Origin: Scandinavium vulneris_A
Lineage (GTDB): Bacteria > Pseudomonadota > Gammaproteobacteria > Enterobacterales > Enterobacteriaceae
Assembly: GCA_046518185.1 (NCBI GenBank)
Contig: JBKGRZ010000005.1
Location: forward strand, 1-64,000
Direction of reading: 5' to 3'
Length of the DNA: 64,000 bases
Shown piece after piece: positions 26,001-34,881 of the stretch. Position numbers and translations under genes: made by a program. A model generated the notes under the pieces. It worked only from the letters and a program-made list of their open reading frames with translations. It searched no databases and was not told the origin of the DNA. Each line of letters opens with the position of its first letter. Position 1 is the first letter of the stretch.

Positions 26001-26501
26001 GTGTCTGACAATGAATTGAACCACGAACACTGGATGCGTCACGCGCTAACTCTCGCCCAGCGTGCCTGGGATGAAGGGGAGGTGCCGGTCGGTGCGGTGC
26101 TGGTTCATCAGAATCAGGTTATTGGCGAAGGCTGGAACCGACCGATTGGGCGTCATGATCCGACCGCCCATGCTGAAATTATGGCCCTGCGTCAGGGCGG
26201 GTTGGTGTTGCAGAACTACCGTTTAATCGACACCACGCTGTATGTCACCCTTGAGCCGTGCGTTATGTGCGCCGGGGCGATGGTGCATAGCCGGATAGGT
26301 CAGCTGGTGTTTGGTGCGCGGGATGCGAAAACGGGGGCGGCTGGCTCACTGATTGACGTCCTGCATCATCCGGGCATGAATCACAGGGTAGAGATTACCG
26401 AAGGCGTGCTCGCGGAAAGCTGTTCGTCGATGCTAAGCGATTTCTTCCGGCATCGCCGTGAGCAGAAAAAGGCCCTCAAGCGTGCCGCCCAGCCTCAGTG
26501 A
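26001..26501 (+). CDS. tadA: tRNA-specific adenosine deaminase
   Basis: A 166-residue essential enzyme that converts A34 to inosine in tRNA-Arg(ACG). The zinc site is HAE (57-59, with Glu59 as the proton shuttle) plus PCVMC (Cys87, Cys90). The GTG at 26001 gives the E. coli-type N-terminus; it has GGAG about nine bases before it. Longer in-frame starts fall inside pgpC. Its 3' end overlaps convergent mltF by seven bases. Confidence 0.95.
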   Translation: MSDNELNHEHWMRHALTLAQRAWDEGEVPVGAVLVHQNQVIGEGWNRPIGRHDPTAHAEIMALRQGGLVLQNYRLIDTTLYVTLEPCVMCAGAMVHSRIGQLVFGARDAKTGAAGSLIDVLHHPGMNHRVEITEGVLAESCSSMLSDFFRHRREQKKALKRAAQPQ

Positions 26502-28042
26502 CGCAGAATATCCACCAACGTATTCGGGTGTTTCACTTCAATTTGACCGCTGCGCTCGGTGTGCAGCGAGATAAACGGCAGCACGCCGAGGCTGGTATGA
26601 TTTAACTCGCCCGGCCTGACCGCAGGGTAATCCTGCGCATACTCCCGCTCCAGCGCCTCTTTCTTCTCTTTCTCCAGCAGATACCCCACCAGGCTTATCT
26701 GATATTTACGGATGTTTTCCACATAGGCGTAGGCTTCATGCCCGCGCGCGTAACCATAGGTCAGGCGCGTGTAGTAGGGTTTCTGACTGAGCAGTGGCAG
26801 ACGCAGCTTTACGTCTGCCCAGCTGTCCGGGTTGCCTTTCTGCTTGGCAGTTAACGCCCGGGCATCGAGCATATGTGCATAGCCCATGTTGTACGCCGCC
26901 AGCGCAAACCAGATTTTCTCTTCTTTCGGCACCGTATCTGGCACCTTATCCATCATGTCCTGCAGATAGCGCATCCCGCCGCTAACGCTCTGTTCGGCGT
27001 CGGTCCTGTCAGTAAGGCCAAGGCTTTGGGCGGTATTTTTGGTCAACATCATCATGCCGCGGACCCCGGTGGGCGAGGTTGCCAGCGGATCCCAGTGCGA
27101 TTCCTGCCACGCGATCGCCGCCAGCAGACGCCAGTCAATTTCACTGGCGTATTTCTGGAACAGCGGCTGCAGGTCGGGCAGCATGTTATCCACGGCTCGC
27201 AGGAAGGTGCGGGTATCGAAATAATCGAAATCGTCGCCGTGGCCGAGATACTTCTCTTCCAGTCGCGCCAGGGTGCCGTCTTCATTAATGTTATTAAAGA
27301 AATCGAGCATTGCTGCGGGCAGGGTGTTATCGCTGTCCTTCAGGCTGAACCAGGTCACCGGCTGTTCATCGGTAATATCCAGCGCCACTGCCAGCTCCGG
27401 ATGTACGCGCTGGAACAGGCTGATCGCCACCGAGTCGGCAATGGTGTAATCAAGCTTGCCGTCGATAACGTCTTCCATCAGCTCCACGCTGCCGCGCTTA
27501 TCGTCGACGGTCCAGTTCAGATCCGGGTACTTTGTTGCTTTCAGCGCCTGCAGGTCGTTAATCGCCACGTGTCCCGGCGCAATGGTCAGCTGTTGGGCGG
27601 TGAGGTTATCCAGCGAGCGCGGGCGCAGGCTCCCTTTGCGGTACACCAACTGCTGCGAAACCGAATAGTAGGCCGGTCCGGCCTGATAGGTTTTGACGCG
27701 TTCGCTGTTGTACACCAGCCCGGCGGCCAGCATATCGGCGCGACCATTGTCGAGGTCATCAAACAACTGGCTGATGTTCTGGCGAACGGTGACTTTCAGC
27801 TTAACGCCAAGGTAGTTGGCGAACTGCTGAGCCAGTTCGTAGTCGAGTCCGTAATCTTTTTCATGGATGTTGGCGAACGTCAGGGGAGAGACCACGGTAC
27901 TGACGCGCAGCTCACCGCGCGCCTGAATGGCGGCGATGCGGTTCTCTGGTTTACTGAACCAGGGAACAGAAGGCCATAGCGCCGCTGCCAGTAGCAGGGT
28001 GACAATGCCAATAAACAGATAATTAATCTTTAATTTTTTCAA
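26495..28042 (-). CDS. mltF: Membrane-bound lytic murein transglycosylase F
   Basis: A 515-residue outer-membrane enzyme that cleaves peptidoglycan with formation of 1,6-anhydro-MurNAc. Residues ~1-30 are an export signal without a lipobox. Residues ~43-265 form a solute-binding-protein-like domain (GELRVSTVVSPLTF) that regulates activity. The SLT domain follows, with the catalytic Glu in AWQESHWDPLATSPTGVRGMM. The start codon is TTG, in the same place as MKKLKINYLFIG of E. coli. It is divergent from purL. Confidence 0.94.
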   Translation of the reverse strand: MKKLKINYLFIGIVTLLLAAALWPSVPWFSKPENRIAAIQARGELRVSTVVSPLTFANIHEKDYGLDYELAQQFANYLGVKLKVTVRQNISQLFDDLDNGRADMLAAGLVYNSERVKTYQAGPAYYSVSQQLVYRKGSLRPRSLDNLTAQQLTIAPGHVAINDLQALKATKYPDLNWTVDDKRGSVELMEDVIDGKLDYTIADSVAISLFQRVHPELAVALDITDEQPVTWFSLKDSDNTLPAAMLDFFNNINEDGTLARLEEKYLGHGDDFDYFDTRTFLRAVDNMLPDLQPLFQKYASEIDWRLLAAIAWQESHWDPLATSPTGVRGMMMLTKNTAQSLGLTDRTDAEQSVSGGMRYLQDMMDKVPDTVPKEEKIWFALAAYNMGYAHMLDARALTAKQKGNPDSWADVKLRLPLLSQKPYYTRLTYGYARGHEAYAYVENIRKYQISLVGYLLEKEKKEALEREYAQDYPAVRPGELNHTSLGVLPFISLHTERSGQIEVKHPNTLVDILRH

Positions 28043-28207
28043 TTAGTTAATTCTCTGTGACGAGAGCGATCTCAGGCAATAGTTACCATGTTAAAGTTTA
28101 GGGGCACTACAGAATGAGCGGCATTTTGCTTAAACAAGCGACAGTTGGCAACCTATTCATGCGATTGGCCGCATCGGTTGGTAAAACGCAGCGGCGATTT
28201 TATTTTG

Positions 28208-28223
28208 ACGCAAACGGTTACGT
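28208..28223. promoter_or_regulatory. PurR operator of purL
   Basis: ACGCAAACGGTTACGT is a close match to the PurR palindrome ACGCAAACGTTTGCGT. It sits just upstream of the purL -10 element, a repressing position. Confidence 0.88.
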
Positions 28224-28240
28224 CGCTGCTCAGGATCCTC

Positions 28241-28246
28241 TATAAT
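28241..28246 (+). promoter_or_regulatory. -10 element of purL
   Basis: A perfect TATAAT lies 52 bases before the purL ATG and 18 bases after the PurR box. Confidence 0.7.
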
Positions 28247-28298
28247 GGCGCCCGTTTTCCGCCATTGCGCACACTGAAACCCAGAAGACGAGAGACTT

Positions 28299-31200
28299 AT
28301 GATGGAAATTCTGCGTGGTTCGCCTGCACTGTCTGCATTTCGTATTACTAAACTGCTGGCACGCTTTCAGGCAGCCAACCTTCCGGTCAGCAACATCTAT
28401 GCCGAGTACGTGCACTTCGCGAGTCTGAACGCGCCGCTTTCAGACGAGGAACATGCCCGACTGGCTCGCTTGCTGGAGTATGGCCCAAGCCTCAACAGCC
28501 ATACCCCCGCCGGAAAATTACTGCTCGTCACCCCCCGTCCTGGCACCATCTCCCCCTGGTCTTCAAAAGCAACTGACATCGCCCACAACTGCGGCCTGGC
28601 CCAGATTGACCGCCTCGAGCGCGGCGTAGCGTATTACGTTGACGCCTCCACCTTGACCGACGCTCAATGGAGCCTGGTCGCGGCAGAGCTGCACGACCGC
28701 ATGATGGAAACCGTCTTTGGTGCGCTACAGGATGCGGAAAACCTGTTTGCCCATCATCAACCGACCCCGGTTGCCAGCGTCGACCTGCTGGGACAAGGGC
28801 GTCAGGCGCTGGTGGAGGCCAATCAGCGTCTCGGCCTGGCGCTGGCGGAAGATGAAATCGATTATCTGCACGAGGCGTTCACTAAGCTTAACCGCAACCC
28901 GAACGACATCGAGCTGTACATGTTCGCGCAGGCGAACTCCGAACACTGCCGTCACAAGATTTTCAATGCCGACTGGGTTATTGATGGCGAACAGCAGCCG
29001 AAGTCGCTGTTCAAGATGATCAAGAATACCTTCGAGAAAAACCCTGAACACGTACTGTCGGCCTATAAAGACAACGCTGCGGTAATGGAAGGCTCGGAAG
29101 TGGGACGCTTCTATGCCTCCCATGACGGCAAGCGCTACGACTTCCACCAGGAAGCCGCGCATATTTTGATGAAGGTCGAAACCCATAACCACCCGACCGC
29201 CATCTCTCCGTGGCCGGGTGCCGCCACCGGTTCCGGCGGCGAAATCCGTGATGAAGGTGCCACCGGGCGCGGCGCGAAGCCGAAAGCCGGGCTGGTGGGC
29301 TTCTCCGTTTCCAACCTGCGGATCCCCGGCTTTGAACAGCCGTGGGAAGAAAATTTCGGCAAACCTGATCGCATCGTCACCGCGCTGGATATCATGACCG
29401 ACGGCCCACTGGGCGGCGCGGCGTTCAACAACGAATTTGGTCGCCCGGCGCTGAACGGCTACTTCCGTACCTACGAAGAGAAAGTGAACAGCCATAACGG
29501 CGAAGAGCTGCGTGGCTACCACAAGCCGATTATGCTGGCGGGTGGGATCGGCAACATTCGCGCCGATCATGTGCAGAAAGGCGAGATCAACGTTGGCGCG
29601 AAGCTGATTGTCCTCGGTGGCCCGGCGATGAATATCGGTCTCGGCGGCGGGGCGGCCTCCTCCATGGCGTCCGGCCAGTCTGATGCCGATCTGGATTTTG
29701 CCTCCGTTCAGCGCGACAACCCGGAAATGGAACGCCGCTGTCAGGAAGTTATTGACCGTTGCTGGCAGCTTGGCGATGCCAACCCGATCCTGTTCATCCA
29801 TGACGTGGGCGCGGGCGGTTTATCCAACGCCATGCCGGAGCTGGTGAGCGATGGCGGACGCGGTGGTCGCTTCAACCTGCGCGATATCCTCAGCGATGAA
29901 CCAGGCATGAGCCCGCTGGAAATCTGGTGTAACGAATCTCAGGAGCGCTATGTGCTCGCCGTGGCCGCTGAACAGCTGCCGCTGTTTGACGAGCTGTGCC
30001 GTCGTGAGCGCGCCCCGTACGCGGTGATTGGTGACGCGACAGAAGAGATGCATCTGAGCCTGAGCGACACCCATTTCGACAACCAGCCTATCGACCTGCC
30101 GCTGGATGTGCTGCTCGGCAAAACGCCGAAGATGACCCGGGATGTCGCCACGCTGAACGCCACTGGCGATGCGCTGGACCGTCAGGACATCACCATCGCG
30201 GAAGCGGTGAATCGCGTACTGCATCTGCCAACGGTAGCAGAGAAAACCTTCCTTGTGACCATCGGTGACCGTACGGTAACCGGCATGGTCGCCCGCGATC
30301 AAATGGTCGGCCCGTGGCAGATCCCGGTGGCTAACTGCGCGGTCACCACCGCCAGCCTCGACAGCTACTATGGCGAAGCGATGGCGATTGGCGAACGTGC
30401 CCCGGTTGCGCTGCTCGACTTCGCGGCGTCAGCCCGTCTGGCGGTCGGTGAAGCGCTGACCAATATCGTTGGCACCCAGGTCGGCGATCTCAAACGTATC
30501 AAGCTGTCGGCAAACTGGATGGCGGCGGCAGGGCACCCGGGTGAAGACGCGGGCCTGTACGCGGCGGTGAAAGCCATCGGTGAAGAGCTGTGTCCGGCGC
30601 TGGGTCTGACCATTCCGGTCGGGAAAGACTCGATGTCGATGAAAACCCGCTGGCAGGAAGGCAGTGAGCAGCGCGAAATGACCTCCCCGCTGTCGCTGGT
30701 GATCTCGGCCTTTGCCCGTGTGGAAGATGTGCGTCGCACCGTCACCCCACAGCTTTCGACCGAAGACAACGCCTTGCTGTTAATTGACCTTGGTAAAGGC
30801 CACAACGCGCTGGGCGCCACGGCGCTGGCGCAGGTTTACCGCCAGCTCGGCGACAAAACCGCAGACGTGCGCAGCGTTGAACAGCTGAAAGGCTTCTGGG
30901 ATGCGATGCAGGTGCTGGTAGCCGAACGTAAACTGTTGGCCTGGCATGACCGCTCCGACGGTGGCCTGCTGGTCACCCTGGCTGAAATGGCCTTCACCGG
31001 CCACTGCGGCGTGGAAGTGGACATCGCCGCGCTGGGTGACGACAAACTCGCCGCGCTGTTTAACGAAGAGCTGGGCGGCGTGATTCAGATTCGCGCCGAG
31101 GACCGCGAAGGGGTCGAAAGCATTTTCGCCACCCATGGTCTGAGCGACTGCGTGCATTTCCTCGGCAAAGCCACCGAGGGCGATCGCTTCGTCATCACCG

Positions 31201-32186
31201 CTGGCAGTCATTCGGTATACAGCGAAAGCCGTACCACGCTGCGTATGTGGTGGGCGGAAACGACCTGGCAGATGCAGCGTCTGCGCGATAACCCGGAGTG
31301 TGCCGATCAGGAACACGAAGCCAAGCGCAACGACAACGATCCGGGCCTCAACGTGAAGCTCACCTTCGACATCAACGAGGACGTTGCCGCACCGTATATT
31401 GCCAAAGGTGCCCGTCCGAAAGTGGCGGTCCTGCGTGAGCAGGGCGTGAACTCTCACGTTGAAATGGCTGCGGCGTTCCATCGTGCGGGCTTCGATGCCA
31501 TCGACGTCCACATGAGCGACCTGCTTGCCGGTCGTACCGGGCTGGACGATTTCCAGGTGCTGGTGGCCTGCGGTGGCTTCTCATACGGCGACGTGCTGGG
31601 CGCGGGCGAGGGCTGGGCGAAATCGATTCTGTTCAACGAACGCGTTCGCGATGAGTTTGAAACCTTCTTCCATCGTCCACAGACCCTGGCGCTGGGCGTG
31701 TGTAACGGCTGTCAGATGATGTCCAATCTGCGCGACCTGATCCCGGGCAGCAGCCTGTGGCCACGCTTCGTGCGTAACCATTCTGACCGTTTTGAAGCGC
31801 GTTTCAGCCTGGTGGAGGTCACGCAGAGCCCGTCGCTGCTGTTGCAGGGGATGGTCGGGTCGCAGATGCCAATCGCGGTGTCCCACGGCGAAGGCCGGGT
31901 GGAAGTCCGTGACGGCGCCCATCTGGCACAGCTTGAAAGCAAAGGGCTAGTGGCGCTGCGCTTCGTTGACCACTTCGGCAACGTGACGCAGAACTACCCG
32001 GCGAACCCGAACGGTTCCCCGAACGGTATCACCGCTGTGACCAGCGAAAGCGGGCGTGTCACCCTGATGATGCCGCACCCGGAACGCGTGTTCCGCACGG
32101 TGGCCAACTCCTGGCACCCGGAAAACTGGGGCGAGGACAGCCCGTGGATGCGCATCTTCCGCAACGCGCGTAAACAGCTGGGTTAA
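28299..32186 (+). CDS. purL: Phosphoribosylformylglycinamidine synthase
   Basis: A 1295-residue cytosolic enzyme that converts FGAR to FGAM with glutamine and ATP in purine synthesis. It has the single large form typical of proteobacteria: N-terminal PurS-like and linker domains, two AIRS-like halves (ETHNHPTAISPWPGAATGSGGEIRDE marks the first), and a C-terminal class I glutaminase with the nucleophile Cys1135 in GVCNGCQMM. The length equals E. coli PurL. PurR control is indicated by the operator upstream. Confidence 0.98.
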   Translation: MMEILRGSPALSAFRITKLLARFQAANLPVSNIYAEYVHFASLNAPLSDEEHARLARLLEYGPSLNSHTPAGKLLLVTPRPGTISPWSSKATDIAHNCGLAQIDRLERGVAYYVDASTLTDAQWSLVAAELHDRMMETVFGALQDAENLFAHHQPTPVASVDLLGQGRQALVEANQRLGLALAEDEIDYLHEAFTKLNRNPNDIELYMFAQANSEHCRHKIFNADWVIDGEQQPKSLFKMIKNTFEKNPEHVLSAYKDNAAVMEGSEVGRFYASHDGKRYDFHQEAAHILMKVETHNHPTAISPWPGAATGSGGEIRDEGATGRGAKPKAGLVGFSVSNLRIPGFEQPWEENFGKPDRIVTALDIMTDGPLGGAAFNNEFGRPALNGYFRTYEEKVNSHNGEELRGYHKPIMLAGGIGNIRADHVQKGEINVGAKLIVLGGPAMNIGLGGGAASSMASGQSDADLDFASVQRDNPEMERRCQEVIDRCWQLGDANPILFIHDVGAGGLSNAMPELVSDGGRGGRFNLRDILSDEPGMSPLEIWCNESQERYVLAVAAEQLPLFDELCRRERAPYAVIGDATEEMHLSLSDTHFDNQPIDLPLDVLLGKTPKMTRDVATLNATGDALDRQDITIAEAVNRVLHLPTVAEKTFLVTIGDRTVTGMVARDQMVGPWQIPVANCAVTTASLDSYYGEAMAIGERAPVALLDFAASARLAVGEALTNIVGTQVGDLKRIKLSANWMAAAGHPGEDAGLYAAVKAIGEELCPALGLTIPVGKDSMSMKTRWQEGSEQREMTSPLSLVISAFARVEDVRRTVTPQLSTEDNALLLIDLGKGHNALGATALAQVYRQLGDKTADVRSVEQLKGFWDAMQVLVAERKLLAWHDRSDGGLLVTLAEMAFTGHCGVEVDIAALGDDKLAALFNEELGGVIQIRAEDREGVESIFATHGLSDCVHFLGKATEGDRFVITAGSHSVYSESRTTLRMWWAETTWQMQRLRDNPECADQEHEAKRNDNDPGLNVKLTFDINEDVAAPYIAKGARPKVAVLREQGVNSHVEMAAAFHRAGFDAIDVHMSDLLAGRTGLDDFQVLVACGGFSYGDVLGAGEGWAKSILFNERVRDEFETFFHRPQTLALGVCNGCQMMSNLRDLIPGSSLWPRFVRNHSDRFEARFSLVEVTQSPSLLLQGMVGSQMPIAVSHGEGRVEVRDGAHLAQLESKGLVALRFVDHFGNVTQNYPANPNGSPNGITAVTSESGRVTLMMPHPERVFRTVANSWHPENWGEDSPWMRIFRNARKQLG

Positions 32187-32204
32187 TTTTTCCCGCACGC
32201 TGTA

Positions 32205-32236
32205 AAGCCTTCCTGTTAAAGGAAGGCTTTTTTATT
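32205..32236 (+). terminator. Terminator after purL
   Basis: AAGCCTTCC and GGAAGGCTT pair around a 7-base loop and are followed by a T run, 19 bases after the purL stop. Confidence 0.92.
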
Positions 32237-32257
32237 TGTGACACCGGGCAACAACAG

Positions 32258-32275
32258 TGTCGGAAAATGGCGACA
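32258..32275. promoter_or_regulatory. GlrR box 1 upstream of glmY
   Basis: TGTC-N10-GACA, a perfect match to the GlrR consensus, centred about 222 bases before the expected GlmY start. Confidence 0.88.
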
Positions 32276-32290
32276 GACGTGGTTTTCAGG

Positions 32291-32308
32291 TGTCGCTAAA
32301 AGGTGACA
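32291..32308. promoter_or_regulatory. GlrR box 2 upstream of glmY
   Basis: A second perfect TGTC-N10-GACA site, centred about 189 bases before the expected GlmY start, 33 bases from box 1 (about three helical turns). Confidence 0.88.
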
Positions 32309-32354
32309 TTTATGTTGATGATATTTATCGGGTTCTGGTTTACCGCTTCGAATG

Positions 32355-32372
32355 CGTCTCTTTATAGCGACA
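32355..32372. promoter_or_regulatory. GlrR box 3 upstream of glmY, one mismatch
   Basis: CGTC-N10-GACA differs from the GlrR consensus at the first base only. It is centred about 125 bases before the expected start. E. coli glmY also has three such sites. Confidence 0.7.
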
Positions 32373-32461
32373 GTGTGATGAAAAAATACGCACATCAACC
32401 CAGGCTGTTAATAACTACAAAACACTTTTGTATTAAACGCTTAATAATACATTTTGCTTTA

Positions 32462-32477
32462 TGGCACGCTTACTGCA
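32462..32477 (+). promoter_or_regulatory. Sigma-54 promoter of glmY (with overlapping sigma-70 -10)
   Basis: TGGCACGCTTACTGCA carries the -24 GG and -12 GC of a sigma-54 promoter at the right spacing from the GlmY 5' end. CATAAT at 32476-32481 can serve as a -10 for a sigma-70 promoter with the same start, the arrangement described for E. coli glmY. Confidence 0.82.
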
Positions 32478-32488
32478 TAATACTGCGC

Positions 32489-32676
32489 AGTGGCTCATTC
32501 ACCTTCTTATGTCAGCCCCTTCGGGACGCGCTACATAAACCTCGAATGACGCACAAACAGGTGCCTGCCGTCCAACATCTGATATCAGCCTAGCTATATC
32601 AACCATCGGGCGAAACGTGGAGTTAGGCACCGCCTTATTCAATAACAACGCCGGGTTATGCCCGGCGTTGTTGTAT
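32489..32676 (+). ncRNA. glmY: Small RNA GlmY (SroF)
   Basis: The 5' part AGTGGCTCATTCACC and the hairpin around GTCAGCCCCTTCGGGAC are nearly identical to E. coli GlmY, which binds RapZ and so stabilises GlmZ and raises glmS expression. The 3' end is a strong hairpin, AACAACGCCGGG (32644-32655) with CCCGGCGTTGTT (32661-32672). The gene lies between purL and glrK as in E. coli. The exact 3' end is estimated. No protein-coding frame with support occurs in 32187-32731. Confidence 0.9.
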
Positions 32677-32731
32677 CTGAAGCCTTTCCTCAGTTACCCT
32701 GCTTTTACTCTCATGTGTAAGGGCGAACTCA

Positions 32732-34168
32732 TTGAAACGCTGGTCTCTTTTTCCCCGCTCGCTGCGTCAGTTGGTCATGCTGTCATTTCTGCTTATTCTG
32801 CTGCCGCTGTTGGTACTGGCGTGGCAGGCATGGCAGAGCCTGAATGCGCTCAGCGCCCAGGCGGCGCAGACCAACCGCACGACGCTGATTGACGCGCGAC
32901 GCAGCGAAGCGATGACCAACATCGCGCTGGAAATGGAGCGCAGCTATCGCCAGTACTGCGTGCTGGACGACGCCATGCTGGCTAAGGTTTATCAGGGGCA
33001 GCGTAAACGCTACACCGACATGCTCGATGCCCACGCGGGTGTTTTACCGGACGATAAGCTCTATCTGGCCCTGCGCCAGGATCTGAACGCGTTGGCGGAG
33101 TTGCGCTGTAAAAACAGCGGCCCGGATGACAAATCCGCTGCGGCGCTAGAGGCGTTTGCCTCCGCTAATACCGACCTGGTGCAGGCCACGCGCACGGTGG
33201 TGTTCTCACGCGGGCAGCAGCTCCAGCAGGAAATTGCCGAACGTGGCCAGTTCTTTGGCTGGCAGGCACTGGTGCTGTTCCTCGTCAGCTTGACCATGAT
33301 GCTGCTGTTTACGCGGATGATTATCGGCCCGGTGAAAGGCATTCAGCGGATGATTAATCGCTTAGGGGAAGGTAAATCGCTCGGCAGTGCGGTGATGTTT
33401 ACCGGCCCGCGCGAGCTGCGTTCCGTCGGGCAGCGCATCATCTGGCTGAGCGAACGTCTTTCCTGGCTGGAGTCCCAGCGCCATCAATTTTTACGCCATC
33501 TCTCTCATGAGTTAAAAACGCCGCTCGCCAGTATGCGTGAAGGCACCGAGTTGCTGGCCGATCGGGTCGTCGGCCCGCTCACGCCGGAGCAAGAAGAAGT
33601 GGTCTCCATTCTGGATGACAGCAGTCGCAATCTGCAAAAACTGATTGAACAACTGCTGGATTACAACCGTAAACTGGCCGACAGTCCGGTCGAAATGGAA
33701 AAGGTTGAGCTGTCACCCCTGGTAGAAATGGTGGTCTCCGCCCACAGTCTGCCGGCAAGAGCTAAAATGATGCATACCCGCGTTCAACTCGACGCCGATG
33801 TGTGCTGGGCCGAGCCGATGCTGCTGATGAGCGCCCTGGATAATCTCTACTCCAACGCGGTGCACTACGGCAGTGGATCCGGTAGCATTTATCTGCGTAG
33901 CCATCAGCAGGGCAATTCGATTTTTCTTGAGGTTGAGAACAGCGGGACACCGATCCCGGATGCTGAAAAGACCATGATTTTTGAGCCTTTTTATCAGGGC
34001 AGTCATCAACGTAAAGGGGCTGTGAAGGGAAGCGGACTGGGATTGAGTATCGCCCGGGATTGCATCCGCCGGATGGGGGGAACCCTGCAACTGGTCGATG
34101 CGCCGGAAGGCTACGTTTGTTTCCGCATCACGCTCTCTCTTTCAGACACGGATAAACCCATTAAATGA
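32732..34168 (+). CDS. glrK: Two-component sensor kinase GlrK (QseE)
   Basis: A 478-residue inner-membrane histidine kinase that phosphorylates GlrR. Two membrane segments (about 15-35 and 173-193) flank a periplasmic domain. A HAMP linker precedes the HisKA box LRHLSHELKTPLASM with His259, and ATPase motifs are DNLYSNAVHYG and GSGLGLSIA. The start codon is TTG; the product from there matches the E. coli N-terminus. The stop overlaps glrG (ATGA). Confidence 0.95.
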   Translation: MKRWSLFPRSLRQLVMLSFLLILLPLLVLAWQAWQSLNALSAQAAQTNRTTLIDARRSEAMTNIALEMERSYRQYCVLDDAMLAKVYQGQRKRYTDMLDAHAGVLPDDKLYLALRQDLNALAELRCKNSGPDDKSAAALEAFASANTDLVQATRTVVFSRGQQLQQEIAERGQFFGWQALVLFLVSLTMMLLFTRMIIGPVKGIQRMINRLGEGKSLGSAVMFTGPRELRSVGQRIIWLSERLSWLESQRHQFLRHLSHELKTPLASMREGTELLADRVVGPLTPEQEEVVSILDDSSRNLQKLIEQLLDYNRKLADSPVEMEKVELSPLVEMVVSAHSLPARAKMMHTRVQLDADVCWAEPMLLMSALDNLYSNAVHYGSGSGSIYLRSHQQGNSIFLEVENSGTPIPDAEKTMIFEPFYQGSHQRKGAVKGSGLGLSIARDCIRRMGGTLQLVDAPEGYVCFRITLSLSDTDKPIK

Positions 34169-34881
34169 AGCAATGTCTGGTGAATATGTCCCCCAAATTA
34201 CTTTCGCTATTGGCCGGAGCGTCTTGTTTATTGCTGGCCGGATGCACCTCTGCGCAACATGCCGCCAATGCCAGCGATGAGGAAAAACTGCCGCAGCAGC
34301 AGGTGGCCGATTTTCTCTCGACCGACTGCATGGATGTCTGGTCATTACACGGTGAAACCACCGACAAAAATCCGCTCTACTGGCTGCGCAGCATGGACTG
34401 TTCTGAGCGTCTGTCGCCAGAGATAGCCCGCACCGAAGCCCGGTTGCACAGCGAAGACAGTTGGCAGGACGCCTTCCGTCGCGGCATTTTGCTCGATAAC
34501 GCCAAAATTACCCCGGTGGAACGACGTGAAGCGGTCAACCGGCTCGACAGCTTTAGCGCTCAGATCCCGTCCCAGGTGCGACCGCTGTATCAGGTCTGGC
34601 GCGATGGCCAGGCGTCGCTGTTACAGCTCTCCGAGGAACGTTCGCGCTACAGCAAGCTACAGCAGTCCTCTGACGCCGAGCTGGAAATTATGCGCCAACA
34701 GCAGCAGCACCTGAGCAGCCAGCTCGAGCTTACCACCCGCAAGCTGGAGAACCTGACCGATATCGAACGTCAACTCTCCAGCCGTAAACCGGCGGGCAGC
34801 AACTTTAGCCCGGATTCGGGGCATTCATCTGACCCATCATCTGCGTCCAAAGACGCCCCCGCCGGAGAGGACAAACCATGA
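34165..34881 (+). CDS. glrG: Outer-membrane lipoprotein GlrG (QseG)
   Basis: A 238-residue lipoprotein that modulates the GlrK sensor in E. coli. The lipobox is LLAGC with Cys27. The C-terminal half is helical and likely coiled coil (ELEIMRQQQQHLSSQLELTTRKLENL), followed by a Ser/Pro/Asp-rich tail. It is coupled by ATGA overlaps to glrK before it and glrR after it. Confidence 0.93.
   Translation: MKQCLVNMSPKLLSLLAGASCLLLAGCTSAQHAANASDEEKLPQQQVADFLSTDCMDVWSLHGETTDKNPLYWLRSMDCSERLSPEIARTEARLHSEDSWQDAFRRGILLDNAKITPVERREAVNRLDSFSAQIPSQVRPLYQVWRDGQASLLQLSEERSRYSKLQQSSDAELEIMRQQQQHLSSQLELTTRKLENLTDIERQLSSRKPAGSNFSPDSGHSSDPSSASKDAPAGEDKP

Noticed and set aside
26873..27979. 368-residue plus-strand frame opposite mltF
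   Set aside because: Antisense shadow of mltF without recognisable motifs.
28725..29801. 358-residue minus-strand frame opposite purL
   Set aside because: Antisense to conserved purL; long frames on the other strand are common in GC-rich codon-biased genes.
32617..32892. 91-residue frame over the GlmY end and glrK start
   Set aside because: Overlaps the sRNA terminator hairpin and is out of frame with glrK.
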